Assembly: GCA_016789705.1 (NCBI GenBank)
Contig: JAEUQR010000049.1
Coordinates: 1-35,049, forward strand
Length of the DNA stretch: 35,049 nt
Direction: 5' to 3'
Source of the DNA: Acidobacteriota bacterium
GTDB taxonomy: Bacteria > Acidobacteriota > Vicinamibacteria > Vicinamibacterales > UBA2999
Shown here: positions 23,012 to 32,048 of the stretch, piece by piece
Position numbering within the stretch: the stretch's first letter is position 1
How the letters are laid out: each line of letters starts with the position of its first letter
The notes under the pieces: generated by a model
Told to the model about the DNA's origin: nothing
What the model saw: only the letters and a program-made list of their open reading frames with translations
Databases searched by the model: none
Program-made: the position numbers and the translations under genes

Positions 23012-24780
23012 CGGCCGCGGGCCGCGGCCTGGAAGGCCGGACCGCGGAAGACGGCCGTGCCCTTCAGGAGCGTGAGTTCGGCCTTCATATCCTTGAGCGC
23101 CGGCGTGGCCACGGTGTAAGGATTCCTGTCCCACACCGCCAGGTCGGCGTCCTTCCCCACTTCGATCGAGCCGATGCGATCGTCGAGGAAGATGGTATGC
23201 GCCGCCCACAGCGTGTACGAGCGGAGCGCCGTCCGCACATCCACCGCCTCGGCCATACCGAACGGCGTCTTGCCGAAGGTGCCGTTCAGCGTCTCACGCG
23301 CCACCGACGACCAGATGCCGTAGCGGGCCGGGAACGGCGTGACGCCGAAGTCCGAGCCGCCGCCCCAGCGCACGCCCTTCTTCAGCCACGTCGCCAGGGG
23401 CTTCATGCGCTGGTTGCGCCGCGGCCCGAAGTTGCCGGCGTAGGTGTCGCCAATCCACCACATGAAGGACGCCGACGCCTCGGGATAGGCAGCATCGTAG
23501 TCGCGCTGCAACCGCGCCATCTCGTCGATGGCATGGTCGGTGGGCGTGTTGGCGTGGATGATGCCGTGACGCAGGCCCTTCGTGGGACGGGCGGCGACGG
23601 CGCGGGCGTAGGTGTCGACCACCCAGTCGATGGCCTGGTCACCGATGGCATGTGTGCTCACGTGCACGCCGGCGTTGTGGAAATTCGTGGCCATCGCGCG
23701 GTACTGGTCCGGCGGGGTCGCCGGATACCCCACGTTGCCCTTGTCGACGTCTTCGAGGTTCTTGTTCCAGTCCTCGTGCATCCAGGCCGTGCGGGCGCCG
23801 CCGCTGCCGTCCATGTACATCTTCACGCCGCCCGAGAGCAGCAGCCCGTCGCCGAGCGACGCGGGCGGCCGCGGATTGGCGTCGACGCGCGCCTGTACGG
23901 CCGCCTGCTGGTCGAGAGCGCGCGGGCCGGCCCAGAGCGCGAACATGCGGACGGTCAGCCGGCCTTCCTTGAGCAGCTCGTTGTACAGCTCCCACTTGAG
24001 CGGGCTGATGCCGGGGTCCTTGGCGCCCGTCATGCCCTCGGCATTGAAGTCCTCGATCATCTTCACGAGGCCGGCCTTCTGCTGCTCGCGTGTCATCGGC
24101 GGCACGTGGCGCGTGATGAGGTTCTGCGCCGACTCGAGCAGCACGCCGTTCGGGTCGCCGTCGGCTTCGTGCACGATCGTGCCAGCCGGCGGATCGGGTG
24201 TGCCCTTGCGCAGCTCGGCGATCTTCATGGCGTAGGTGTTGCCCACACCGTAGTGGCCGGTGGTGTTCGTGAGCCACACCGGGTTGTTCGGCGCCACCTT
24301 GTCGAGGTCGGCCGCCGTGATGTGGCGGCGTTCGGCGAGTTTGCCTTCGTCCCAGCCCCGGCCGCGAATCCACTCCCCGGGCTTCGTCTTCGCGACGGCC
24401 GCGGCGACGCGCGCCAGCACGTCATCCATCTTCGTGATGGACGGATCGCTCAAGTCGACGTTGAAGAGGGCATCGACCTCGGTGAAGTGGACGTGTGTGT
24501 CGATGAGGCCCGGCGTCACGGCCCGGCCGCCGAGGTCCACGACCTCGGTCGCGGCGCCGGCGCGGGCGCGGATGTCGGCGTTCGTGCCCACGGCCACGAT
24601 CCGCCCGCCGGAGACGGCCACCGCTTCGGCGACGGTGTCGCGCGCATCCACGGTGAGCACGGCGCCGTTTACGAGCACGAGATCGGCCGGCGCGGGCGTC
24701 TGCGCGTCCGGCGCGGCCGACGGCCACAGTCCTGCCACGAGGGCTCCGATGACTCCCGCACCTGCCAGCCGACGCTTCAT
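23008..24780 (-). CDS. Secreted YtcJ-like amidohydrolase
   Basis: 590 residues with a signal peptide (MKRRLAGAGVIGALVAGLWPSAAPDAQ). YtcJ/amidohydrolase-3 features: VNGAVLTVDARDTVAEAVAV, LIDTHVHFTEVD (H96, H98), WIRGRGWDEGKL, the lysine of GGVKMYMDGSGG, HVSTHAIGDQAID, HGIIHANTP, and the late aspartate in WGGGSDFGVTPF. The end GSIEVGKDADLAVWDRNPY is typical. Family members hydrolyse N-acyl or formamide bonds; most are uncharacterised. The start at 24780 has a strong GGAGGAG, and a longer reading frame upstream of it is only GC-rich open frame. The gene diverges from the VWA gene across 129 bp, and its stop overlaps the next possible start as ATGA. Confidence 0.92.
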   Translation of the reverse strand: MKRRLAGAGVIGALVAGLWPSAAPDAQTPAPADLVLVNGAVLTVDARDTVAEAVAVSGGRIVAVGTNADIRARAGAATEVVDLGGRAVTPGLIDTHVHFTEVDALFNVDLSDPSITKMDDVLARVAAAVAKTKPGEWIRGRGWDEGKLAERRHITAADLDKVAPNNPVWLTNTTGHYGVGNTYAMKIAELRKGTPDPPAGTIVHEADGDPNGVLLESAQNLITRHVPPMTREQQKAGLVKMIEDFNAEGMTGAKDPGISPLKWELYNELLKEGRLTVRMFALWAGPRALDQQAAVQARVDANPRPPASLGDGLLLSGGVKMYMDGSGGARTAWMHEDWNKNLEDVDKGNVGYPATPPDQYRAMATNFHNAGVHVSTHAIGDQAIDWVVDTYARAVAARPTKGLRHGIIHANTPTDHAIDEMARLQRDYDAAYPEASASFMWWIGDTYAGNFGPRRNQRMKPLATWLKKGVRWGGGSDFGVTPFPARYGIWSSVARETLNGTFGKTPFGMAEAVDVRTALRSYTLWAAHTIFLDDRIGSIEVGKDADLAVWDRNPYTVATPALKDMKAELTLLKGTAVFRGPAFQAAARGR

Positions 24781-24806
24781 GGGCACTCCTCCGATGGGCG
24801 CCGGGC

Positions 24807-24812
24807 ATCGTA
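24807..24812 (-). promoter_or_regulatory. -10-like box TACGAT of the YtcJ-like gene
   Basis: TACGAT on the minus strand lies 26 nt before ATG 24780, so the leader would carry the GGAGGAG. Its 16-bp surroundings (24814-24799) match 8518-8533 with one mismatch. Confidence 0.45.
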
Positions 24813-24839
24813 CCCCAGGTCGGCGTGAGACCAGATCGG

Positions 24840-24867
24840 TTGCGCGGGCGTCGAAGCGGAATAGAAT
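24840..24867 (+). promoter_or_regulatory. Promoter of the MoxR/VWA operon
   Basis: TTGCGC (24840-24845) and TAGAAT (24862-24867) are 16 bp apart, the best two-box promoter in the window. It would give a leader of about 35 nt to the GTG at 24910. It lies back to back with the minus-strand TACGAT box. Confidence 0.5.
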
Positions 24868-24909
24868 CCCCGGACAAGGGCCGGCACGGGCCAGCCCGGA
24901 CACTGCCCC

Positions 24910-27195
24910 GTGCTCGACACGATTTCCCAACTCCTCCTCGGTGTCCGATGGGTCGTCTTCGGCCAGGGCGAACTGCGGCTCGCGCCACCCGCCGGCGTCA
25001 CCATCGCCGCGCTGCTGGCGGTCGTGGCCGTGGCGGCCACGGTCGTGAGTTACCGCCGCGCGCCGCGCCGCCTCTCGACGCGCGACCGCGTCGTGCTCGC
25101 CACGCTGCGCACGGCGCTGGTCGCCCTCCTCTTCCTCTGCCTGCTGCGGCCGATGCTGGTGCTGCGGGCCGCCGTGCCGCACCAGAACGTGGTGGCCGTG
25201 CTGCTCGACGACTCGCGCAGCATGCGCATCGCCGACATGAACGGCCAGCCGCGCAGCGCCTGGCTGCAGGAGCAGTTCGGCGCCGCCGATCGCGGCCTGC
25301 GCCGTGCCCTCGGCGAACGCTTCACCGTGCGCACGCTGCGTTTCTCGAGCGGCGTCGCCGCGGCGCCAGCGGGCGCGGACCTCAGCTTCGACGGCAGCAA
25401 CACGCGCCTCGCGGCGGCACTCGACCAGGCGCGGCGCCAGCTCGCGGGCGTGCCGCTCGCCGGCCTCGTCGTGGTCAGCGACGGCGCCGATACGACCGGC
25501 GACGCGGTCGAGCCGGCGCTGCTCGCGCTGAAGGCGTCGGGCGTGCCGGTCTTCGCCATCGGCCTTGGCCGCGACGCCGCGGAGAAGGACATTCAGGTGG
25601 GGCGCGTCACGGCGCCGCGCGCGGTGCTCACCGGCACCACCCTGCTGCTCGATGCGGTCGTGACCGCGCACGGATACGCCGGGCAGTCGCTCACGATGGA
25701 CGTGCTCGACGGCGCCACCCTGGCCGGCTCGCAGAGCTTCACGGTCGGCCCCGACGGCCAGCCCACCACGGTGCGCGTGCGCTTCACCGCCAAAGACCCC
25801 GGACCGCGCGTCTTCACCTTCCGCGTCGCCGCCCAGCCCGGCGAGCTGCTGCCCGAGAACAACGCCCGCGACGTGCTCATCGACGTGCGCGATCGCCGCG
25901 AGAAGATCCTCTACTTCGAAGGCGAACCGCGCTTCGAGATGAAGTTCCTGCGGCGCGCGCTGACCGACGACAAACAGCTCCAGCTCGTCGTGCTCCAGCG
26001 CACCGCGGACAACAAGTACCTGCGTCTCGAGGTCGACGATCCCGAGGAACTCGTCGGCGGCTTCCCGAAGACCCGCGATGAACTCTTCAAGTATCGCGGC
26101 GTCGTGCTCGGCAGCATCGAAGCGGCCGCCTTCACCGGCGACCAGCTCGCCATGCTGGCCGAGTTCGTGGACACGCGCGGCGGCGGCCTGCTGATGCTCG
26201 GCGGACCCCGCGCCTTCAGCGAAGGCGGCTATGCCGGCACGGCGCTCGGCGAGGCGCTGCCCGTGGCGCTGCAGCGGATGACGCCGCCGGCCGAGCCGGT
26301 GGTCACGAAGCTGGCCGTGCGGCCGACGCGCGCCGGCAGCGGGCACGCCGTGTCGCAGATCGCCGCCACCGACCAGGCATCGGCCGCGCGCTGGCCCGAG
26401 CTGCCGGACCTCACCACGGTGAACGGCATCGACACGGTGAAGGCGGGCGCCACGACGCTGCTGAGCGCCACCGACGGCACGCGCCGCGAGCGGCCCGTGC
26501 TCGCCTTCCAGCGCTACGGCCGCGGCAAGTCGGCCGCCTTTACGCCGCAGGACTCGTGGCTCTGGCAGATGCACGCGTCGATGAGCGTCGAAGACCAGAC
26601 CCACGAGACGTTCACGCGGCAACTGCTGCGCTGGCTCGTCGACGGCGTGCCGGATCCCGTCGAACTCACGACGGCTGCCGATCGCGTCGACCCGGGCGAT
26701 CCCATCGCCCTGAGCGTCGATGTGGCCGACCCGTCGTTCGTCGCCGCCAACGACGCCGTGGTCACGGCCACGGTCACCGGTCCCGACGGCGCCGCCACGA
26801 CCGTGCCGCTCACGTGGAACGGCCAGCGCGACGGCCTCTACACCGGCACGGCGCCCACCGGCGCGGCGGGCTGGTACGAAGCGCGCGTCGAGGCGATGCG
26901 CGCCGGCACGCTGCTCGGGCAGTCGACCACGCACGTGAACGCCGGCCCGGGTGATGCTGAATTCGCCGAAGCCACGCGGCAGATGGCGGCGCTGCGCCGT
27001 CTCGCCGACGACACCGGCGGCCGCGCCTACACGCCGGAGACGGCCGAGCAGCTCCTCGAAGACGTGAAGTACACGGGCCGCGGCATCACCGCCGTGGAGG
27101 AACGTGAACTCTGGAACGCGCCGCTCATGCTCGTGCTGCTGCTGGCGCTGCTCTCGGCGGAATGGGGGTACCGGCGTGCCGTCGGCCTCTCGTAG
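24910..27195 (+). CDS. VWA and GATase1-like membrane protein at the head of the MoxR operon
   Basis: 761 residues from GTG 24910. Two helices (about 28-47 and 62-80) precede a von Willebrand A domain whose metal-binding MIDAS is D100-D-S102-R-S104 (LLDDSRSM). LAGLVVVSDGADTTGD is the later VWA strand. A middle beta-sandwich (about 230-320) is followed by a glutamine-amidotransferase-like segment (about 395-455; VVLGSIEAAAFTGDQL, FVDTRGGGLLMLGGPRAF) that lacks an obvious catalytic cysteine. A second Ig-like region and a C-terminal helix (LMLVLLLALLSAEWGY) follow. Proteins of this layout accompany MoxR ATPases and probably expose the VWA domain to the cytoplasm or periplasm as a scaffold; the exact role is unknown. 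No Shine-Dalgarno is seen. Its end overlaps DUF4159 by 20 bp. Confidence 0.85.
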   Translation: MLDTISQLLLGVRWVVFGQGELRLAPPAGVTIAALLAVVAVAATVVSYRRAPRRLSTRDRVVLATLRTALVALLFLCLLRPMLVLRAAVPHQNVVAVLLDDSRSMRIADMNGQPRSAWLQEQFGAADRGLRRALGERFTVRTLRFSSGVAAAPAGADLSFDGSNTRLAAALDQARRQLAGVPLAGLVVVSDGADTTGDAVEPALLALKASGVPVFAIGLGRDAAEKDIQVGRVTAPRAVLTGTTLLLDAVVTAHGYAGQSLTMDVLDGATLAGSQSFTVGPDGQPTTVRVRFTAKDPGPRVFTFRVAAQPGELLPENNARDVLIDVRDRREKILYFEGEPRFEMKFLRRALTDDKQLQLVVLQRTADNKYLRLEVDDPEELVGGFPKTRDELFKYRGVVLGSIEAAAFTGDQLAMLAEFVDTRGGGLLMLGGPRAFSEGGYAGTALGEALPVALQRMTPPAEPVVTKLAVRPTRAGSGHAVSQIAATDQASAARWPELPDLTTVNGIDTVKAGATTLLSATDGTRRERPVLAFQRYGRGKSAAFTPQDSWLWQMHASMSVEDQTHETFTRQLLRWLVDGVPDPVELTTAADRVDPGDPIALSVDVADPSFVAANDAVVTATVTGPDGAATTVPLTWNGQRDGLYTGTAPTGAAGWYEARVEAMRAGTLLGQSTTHVNAGPGDAEFAEATRQMAALRRLADDTGGRAYTPETAEQLLEDVKYTGRGITAVEERELWNAPLMLVLLLALLSAEWGYRRAVGLS

Positions 27196-27994
27196 CGTGT
27201 GGCGCCGGCGGGCCCTCGGCGCCGCCGTCGTTCTGGGGATTGCGGGCGTCGCCGTGGCGGCCGCGCAGTCGCCGTTCCGCGGGGAACAGGAGCGCCGGCG
27301 CGGGCCGGCCGTCGACTACGAGTCGAGCACCGAGGTGCCCTACGACGGCCGCTTCGCGTTCGTCCGCCTGCGTTACGACATGGGCAGCCAGCTCGGCCGC
27401 TTCCGCGGGTTCCGCCGCGAGCCGCCGTGGGCGCACGACTACCCGCGCGCCGACCTGCACCTCATGAAGATCCTGAGCGAGATCACGCTGCTGCGCCCGC
27501 ATCTCGACACGAGCGCGGTGCTGACACTCGACGACCCGGCGCTGCACGGCTATCCCGTGGCCTACATGTCGGAGCCCGGCTTCTGGACGCTGAATGACGC
27601 CGAGGCCGAGGGCCTGCGCGGCTACATCGCCAAGGGCGGCTTCCTCATCTTCGACGACTTCCGCCAGGAGCACTGGGTCAATTTCGAGACGCAGATGCGG
27701 CGCGTGCTGCCGGCTCAGCGTTTCGTCAAGCTCGATCCGGCCCATCCGGTGTTCCACGCGTTCTTCGAAATCGATCCGGCGAAGTTCGTCTCGCCCTACG
27801 GCGGCCTCACGCCGATCTTCTACGGGCTCTTCGAGGACAACGACCCGGCCAAGCGGCTGCAGGCGGTGGCGAACTACAACAACGACCTGGGCGAGTACTG
27901 GGAGTTCTCCGACACCGGCTGGGTGCCGATCGACCTCTCGAACGAAGCCTACAAGTTCGGCGTGAACTACATCCTGTACGGCATGACACATTAG
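27176..27994 (+). CDS. Secreted DUF4159 protein
   Basis: 272 residues from GTG 27176, which has GGGGG 7 nt upstream and overlaps the previous gene; GTG 27197 is an alternative. A signal peptide or anchor (RRRALGAAVVLGIAGVAVAAAQ) precedes the DUF4159 domain. Its marks are FAFVRLRYDM, HDYPRADLHLMKILSEIT, LDDPALHGYPVAYM, GGFLIFDDFRQEHW and FGVNYILYGMTH. DUF4159 has a GATase1-like fold, is common in MoxR/Bat operons of Acidobacteria and related phyla, and has no known activity. Its place between the VWA protein and MoxR points to a periplasmic part of the same system. Confidence 0.9.
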   Translation: MPSASRSVWRRRALGAAVVLGIAGVAVAAAQSPFRGEQERRRGPAVDYESSTEVPYDGRFAFVRLRYDMGSQLGRFRGFRREPPWAHDYPRADLHLMKILSEITLLRPHLDTSAVLTLDDPALHGYPVAYMSEPGFWTLNDAEAEGLRGYIAKGGFLIFDDFRQEHWVNFETQMRRVLPAQRFVKLDPAHPVFHAFFEIDPAKFVSPYGGLTPIFYGLFEDNDPAKRLQAVANYNNDLGEYWEFSDTGWVPIDLSNEAYKFGVNYILYGMTH

Positions 27995-28029
27995 GGATGT
28001 GTTGATCGGGTGATGGCAGAGGAGGTTTC

Positions 28030-29063
<1,034 letters not shown>

Positions 29064-29064
<1 letters not shown>

Positions 29065-29972
29065 TGCAGCTCGGTGGCGCAATTCCCGGCGCGCAGTTCG
29101 TGGACCCGGCGGTCCTCGCGCGCATCGGCAACCTGGATCTGGTGGCGCGGTCGGTCGTCGACGGCGTCATCAACGGCCTGCACAAGTCGCCGTTCTTCGG
29201 CACCTCGGTCGATTTCGCCGAGCACCGCGGCTACGTGCCCGGCGACGACATCCGCCGTGTCGACTGGCGCGTCTACGCGCGAACCGACAAGTACTTCGTG
29301 AAGGAGTTCGAGGCGGATTCGAACTCGAACTTCACCGTGCTGCTCGATATCTCGGCGTCGATGGCGTTCGGGGCCCGCCTCTCGAAGCTCGACTACGCGA
29401 AGACGCTCGGCGCCTGCCTCACGTATCTCGTGCACCGGCAGCGCGACCGCGTCGGCCTCGTCACCTTCGACAGCGACGTCGTGGACCACGTGCCGCCGTC
29501 GGCGAAACATCTGGATGTGGTGCTGCACACGCTCGAGCGGGCGACGGCGACGCGGCCGGGCCAGCTCTCGGGTCCGCTGCGCAAGCTGGCCGAACATTTC
29601 GGCCGCCGCGGCGTGGTGGTGCTCATCTCGGACCTCTACGACGAACCCGAGGCGATCTTCGAGGCGCTGGCGCCCATCCGCTTCCGTGGCAGCGACGTCG
29701 TCGTCTTCCACGTGATGGATCCGGCCGAGCTCGAATTCCCGTACGCCGATCCATCGGCCTTCGAGGACCTGGAGACCGGCGAGCAGTTGCCCGTGGTCCC
29801 CGAGTCGTTCCGCGACAAGTACCAGGCGCTCGTGCGCGCCCACATCGACGCGCTCACGGCCCGCGCCGCCGAACGTGGCGTGGACTACCGGCTGCTCGAC
29901 ACGAGCAAGCCCCTCGATTTCGCGCTCTACGACTACCTGTCGTTTCGCGAGCGCACGACACGGGTGCGGTAG
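29064..29972 (+). CDS. DUF58 (VWA-like) protein, MoxR partner
   Basis: 302 residues. The DUF58 hallmark GYVPGDDIRRVDWRVYART (57-75) is followed by KYFVKEFEAD and the VWA-like strand LLDISASM with D95-x-S97-x-S99, then VGLVTFDSDV and VVVLISDLYDEPE. There are no membrane helices, in contrast to many DUF58 proteins, so it is probably cytoplasmic. DUF58 proteins bind MoxR and are thought to connect it to a client. The start overlaps the MoxR stop by one base (TGATG), and the BatA-like gene follows after 5 bp. Confidence 0.94.
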
Positions 29973-29977
29973 CCGGC

Positions 29978-32005
29978 ATGGGCTTCCTCGTCCCGCTCTT
30001 CCTCGCCGGCCTGGCCGCCCTCGCGGTGCCGGTCGCGATCCATCTGATCCAGCGCGAGAAGAACACGGTCGTGGCGTTCCCCTCGCTGATGTTCGTGCGG
30101 CGCGTGCCCTACGAGTCGGTGCGGCGCCGGAAGATCCGGCACTGGGCGCTGCTCGCGATGCGGCTGCTGGCCCTCGCGCTCATCGTCGCCGCCTTCGCGC
30201 GGCCCTTCGTGCGCGGCAGCGCCGCGGCCATCACCGGTGGCGCGCGTGAAGTGGTCGTGCTCGTGGACCGCTCGTACAGCATGGGCTACGGCACGCGGTG
30301 GACACGCGCGCAGGCGGCGGCGCAGGGCGTGCTCGACGCGCTCGGCCAGGGCGATCGCGCGAGCCTCGTCTTCTTCGGCACGGGCGCCGAGGTGGCGCTG
30401 CAGTCGGTCGACGACCGCGCCCGCCTGACCGCCGCGCTTGCCGCGGCGTCGCCGGGCGCCGAATCCACGCGGTATGCCCCGGCGCTGCGCGTCGCCGGCA
30501 CGATCGTGAGCGAGTCGACACGGCCTGGTAAGGAAGTCGTGCTCATCAGCGACTTCCAGAAGCTCGCCTGGGCGCCGAGCGACGAGGATCGGCTGCCGGC
30601 CGGCACCGTGCTCACGCCGGTGGCGATTACCGACACCGACACGCGCAACCTGTCGGTGACACCGGTCGCCGTGCGGCGGTCGCGCTTCGAGGGCCAGGAA
30701 CGCGCCACCATCACGGGGGGCGTGACGAACCGCGGCTCGGAACAGGCCGACGGCGTCACCCTCGCGCTCGAGCTGAACGGCCGCGTCGTCGAGACGCAGA
30801 CGGTGAGCGTGGCGCCGCAGGCCTCGGCCTCGGCGGCCTTCGCGCCGGTGACGCTCACGCCCGAGCCGATGCGCGCGGTCGTGCGCCTGGCCGACGACGC
30901 GCTCGCCGCCGACAACCGCTACCACTTCGTGCTCGCGCCCACGCGCCCGGTGGCGGTGCTGCTGGCCTCGGCCGGCGGACGCGGCGCGGATGAGACCTAC
31001 CTGCGCCGCGCGCTCGCCATCGGCGAGTCGCCGCGCTTCGATGTCACGGCCACCACCGTGGACACCCTCACGGATGAGGCGCTCGCGGCCGCGCGCGTGC
31101 TCATCGTGCACGACGCGCCGCTCGGCGACGCCGCGGCGGCCAGGGTGCTGCGGTTTGCCCAACGCGGCGGCGGCGTGTTCCTCATCGCCGGCGCGCGCGC
31201 CGCGTGGCCGCAGGCCGCGGGCTTCCCGGGCACGCTCGCCGCGCCGGTCGATCGTTCGCGCGGGGACATCGGCCGGCTCGGCGGCCTCGAGTTCGGGCAC
31301 GCCGTGTTCGCGCCGTTCCGCGCCGCGCGGAGCGGCGACTTCTCGTCGGTGCGGGTCTACGGCTACCGGCGCCTCGCGGCGGCCGACACCGCGCAGGTGC
31401 TGGCGCGCTACGACGACGGCCTGCCGGCGCTGGCGGTCACGCCGGCTGGCCGCGGCGCGGTGATGGTGTGGACGTCGAGCCTCGACCTCGGGTGGAACGA
31501 TCTGGCGCTCAAACCGGTCTTCCTGCCCTTCGTGCACCAGGCCGTGCGCACGCTCGCCGGCTTCGAAGACCGGCCCGCGGCGCTCACGGTGGGTCAGGTC
31601 GCCACTCCCGATACCCCGGCCGACCAGGCCAGGCCGCGCGTGGTGGTGGGCCCCGACGCCGCCCGGCTGCCGCTCGACGCCGCCCGCGGCGACACCTTCG
31701 AAGTGAGCCAGCCCGGCTTCTACGACGTGCGGAACGCCGGCGCCGACGACACCACGATGTCGATCGTCGCGGCCAACGTGGACGTGGCGGAGTCTGATCT
31801 CGCCAGCGTCGATCCGGCGGTGGTGACCGCCGCGGTGACGGGCACGAGAGACGCCGCGGCCGCCGCGGCCGCCAGAACGGCGCCGCCGCGTGACGAGGTC
31901 ACCGAACAGTCGCAACGGCTGTGGTGGTACCTGCTCCTTGCAGGTATGCTGCTGCTCATCGGCGAAAGTGTGGTCGCGAGCCGCCTGTCGGGCGGCGCGG
32001 CGTAG
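29978..32005 (+). CDS. BatA-like VWA membrane protein
   Basis: 675 residues. The N-terminal BatA/aerotolerance domain has helix 1 (2-23; GFLVPLFLAGLAALAVPVAIHL), the IHLIQREK motif, and helix 2 (57-77). The VWA MIDAS is D97-x-S99-x-S101 (LVDRSYSM), with EVVLISDFQKLAW as its later strand. Then come a beta-sandwich, a GATase-like part (VLIVHDAPLGDAAAAR, FAQRGGGVFLIAGA), and a last helix at about 648-668 (WWYLLLAGMLLLIGES). It shares its layout with the 24910 protein, and the two flank the MoxR/DUF58 pair. It starts 5 bp after DUF58 with no Shine-Dalgarno, so translation is coupled. Confidence 0.92.
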   Translation: MGFLVPLFLAGLAALAVPVAIHLIQREKNTVVAFPSLMFVRRVPYESVRRRKIRHWALLAMRLLALALIVAAFARPFVRGSAAAITGGAREVVVLVDRSYSMGYGTRWTRAQAAAQGVLDALGQGDRASLVFFGTGAEVALQSVDDRARLTAALAAASPGAESTRYAPALRVAGTIVSESTRPGKEVVLISDFQKLAWAPSDEDRLPAGTVLTPVAITDTDTRNLSVTPVAVRRSRFEGQERATITGGVTNRGSEQADGVTLALELNGRVVETQTVSVAPQASASAAFAPVTLTPEPMRAVVRLADDALAADNRYHFVLAPTRPVAVLLASAGGRGADETYLRRALAIGESPRFDVTATTVDTLTDEALAAARVLIVHDAPLGDAAAARVLRFAQRGGGVFLIAGARAAWPQAAGFPGTLAAPVDRSRGDIGRLGGLEFGHAVFAPFRAARSGDFSSVRVYGYRRLAAADTAQVLARYDDGLPALAVTPAGRGAVMVWTSSLDLGWNDLALKPVFLPFVHQAVRTLAGFEDRPAALTVGQVATPDTPADQARPRVVVGPDAARLPLDAARGDTFEVSQPGFYDVRNAGADDTTMSIVAANVDVAESDLASVDPAVVTAAVTGTRDAAAAAAARTAPPRDEVTEQSQRLWWYLLLAGMLLLIGESVVASRLSGGAA

Positions 32006-32048
32006 CAGGACGGCCGGGCCGCATCCGCGGCGCGGACGAGGAGGGGCG

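Noticed and set aside
24781..26934. Minus-strand open frame extending far upstream of the YtcJ-like start
   Set aside because: It is antisense to the well-supported VWA gene, low in complexity (Arg/His/Glu/Ala), and the true start at 24780 has GGAGGAG and a signal peptide.
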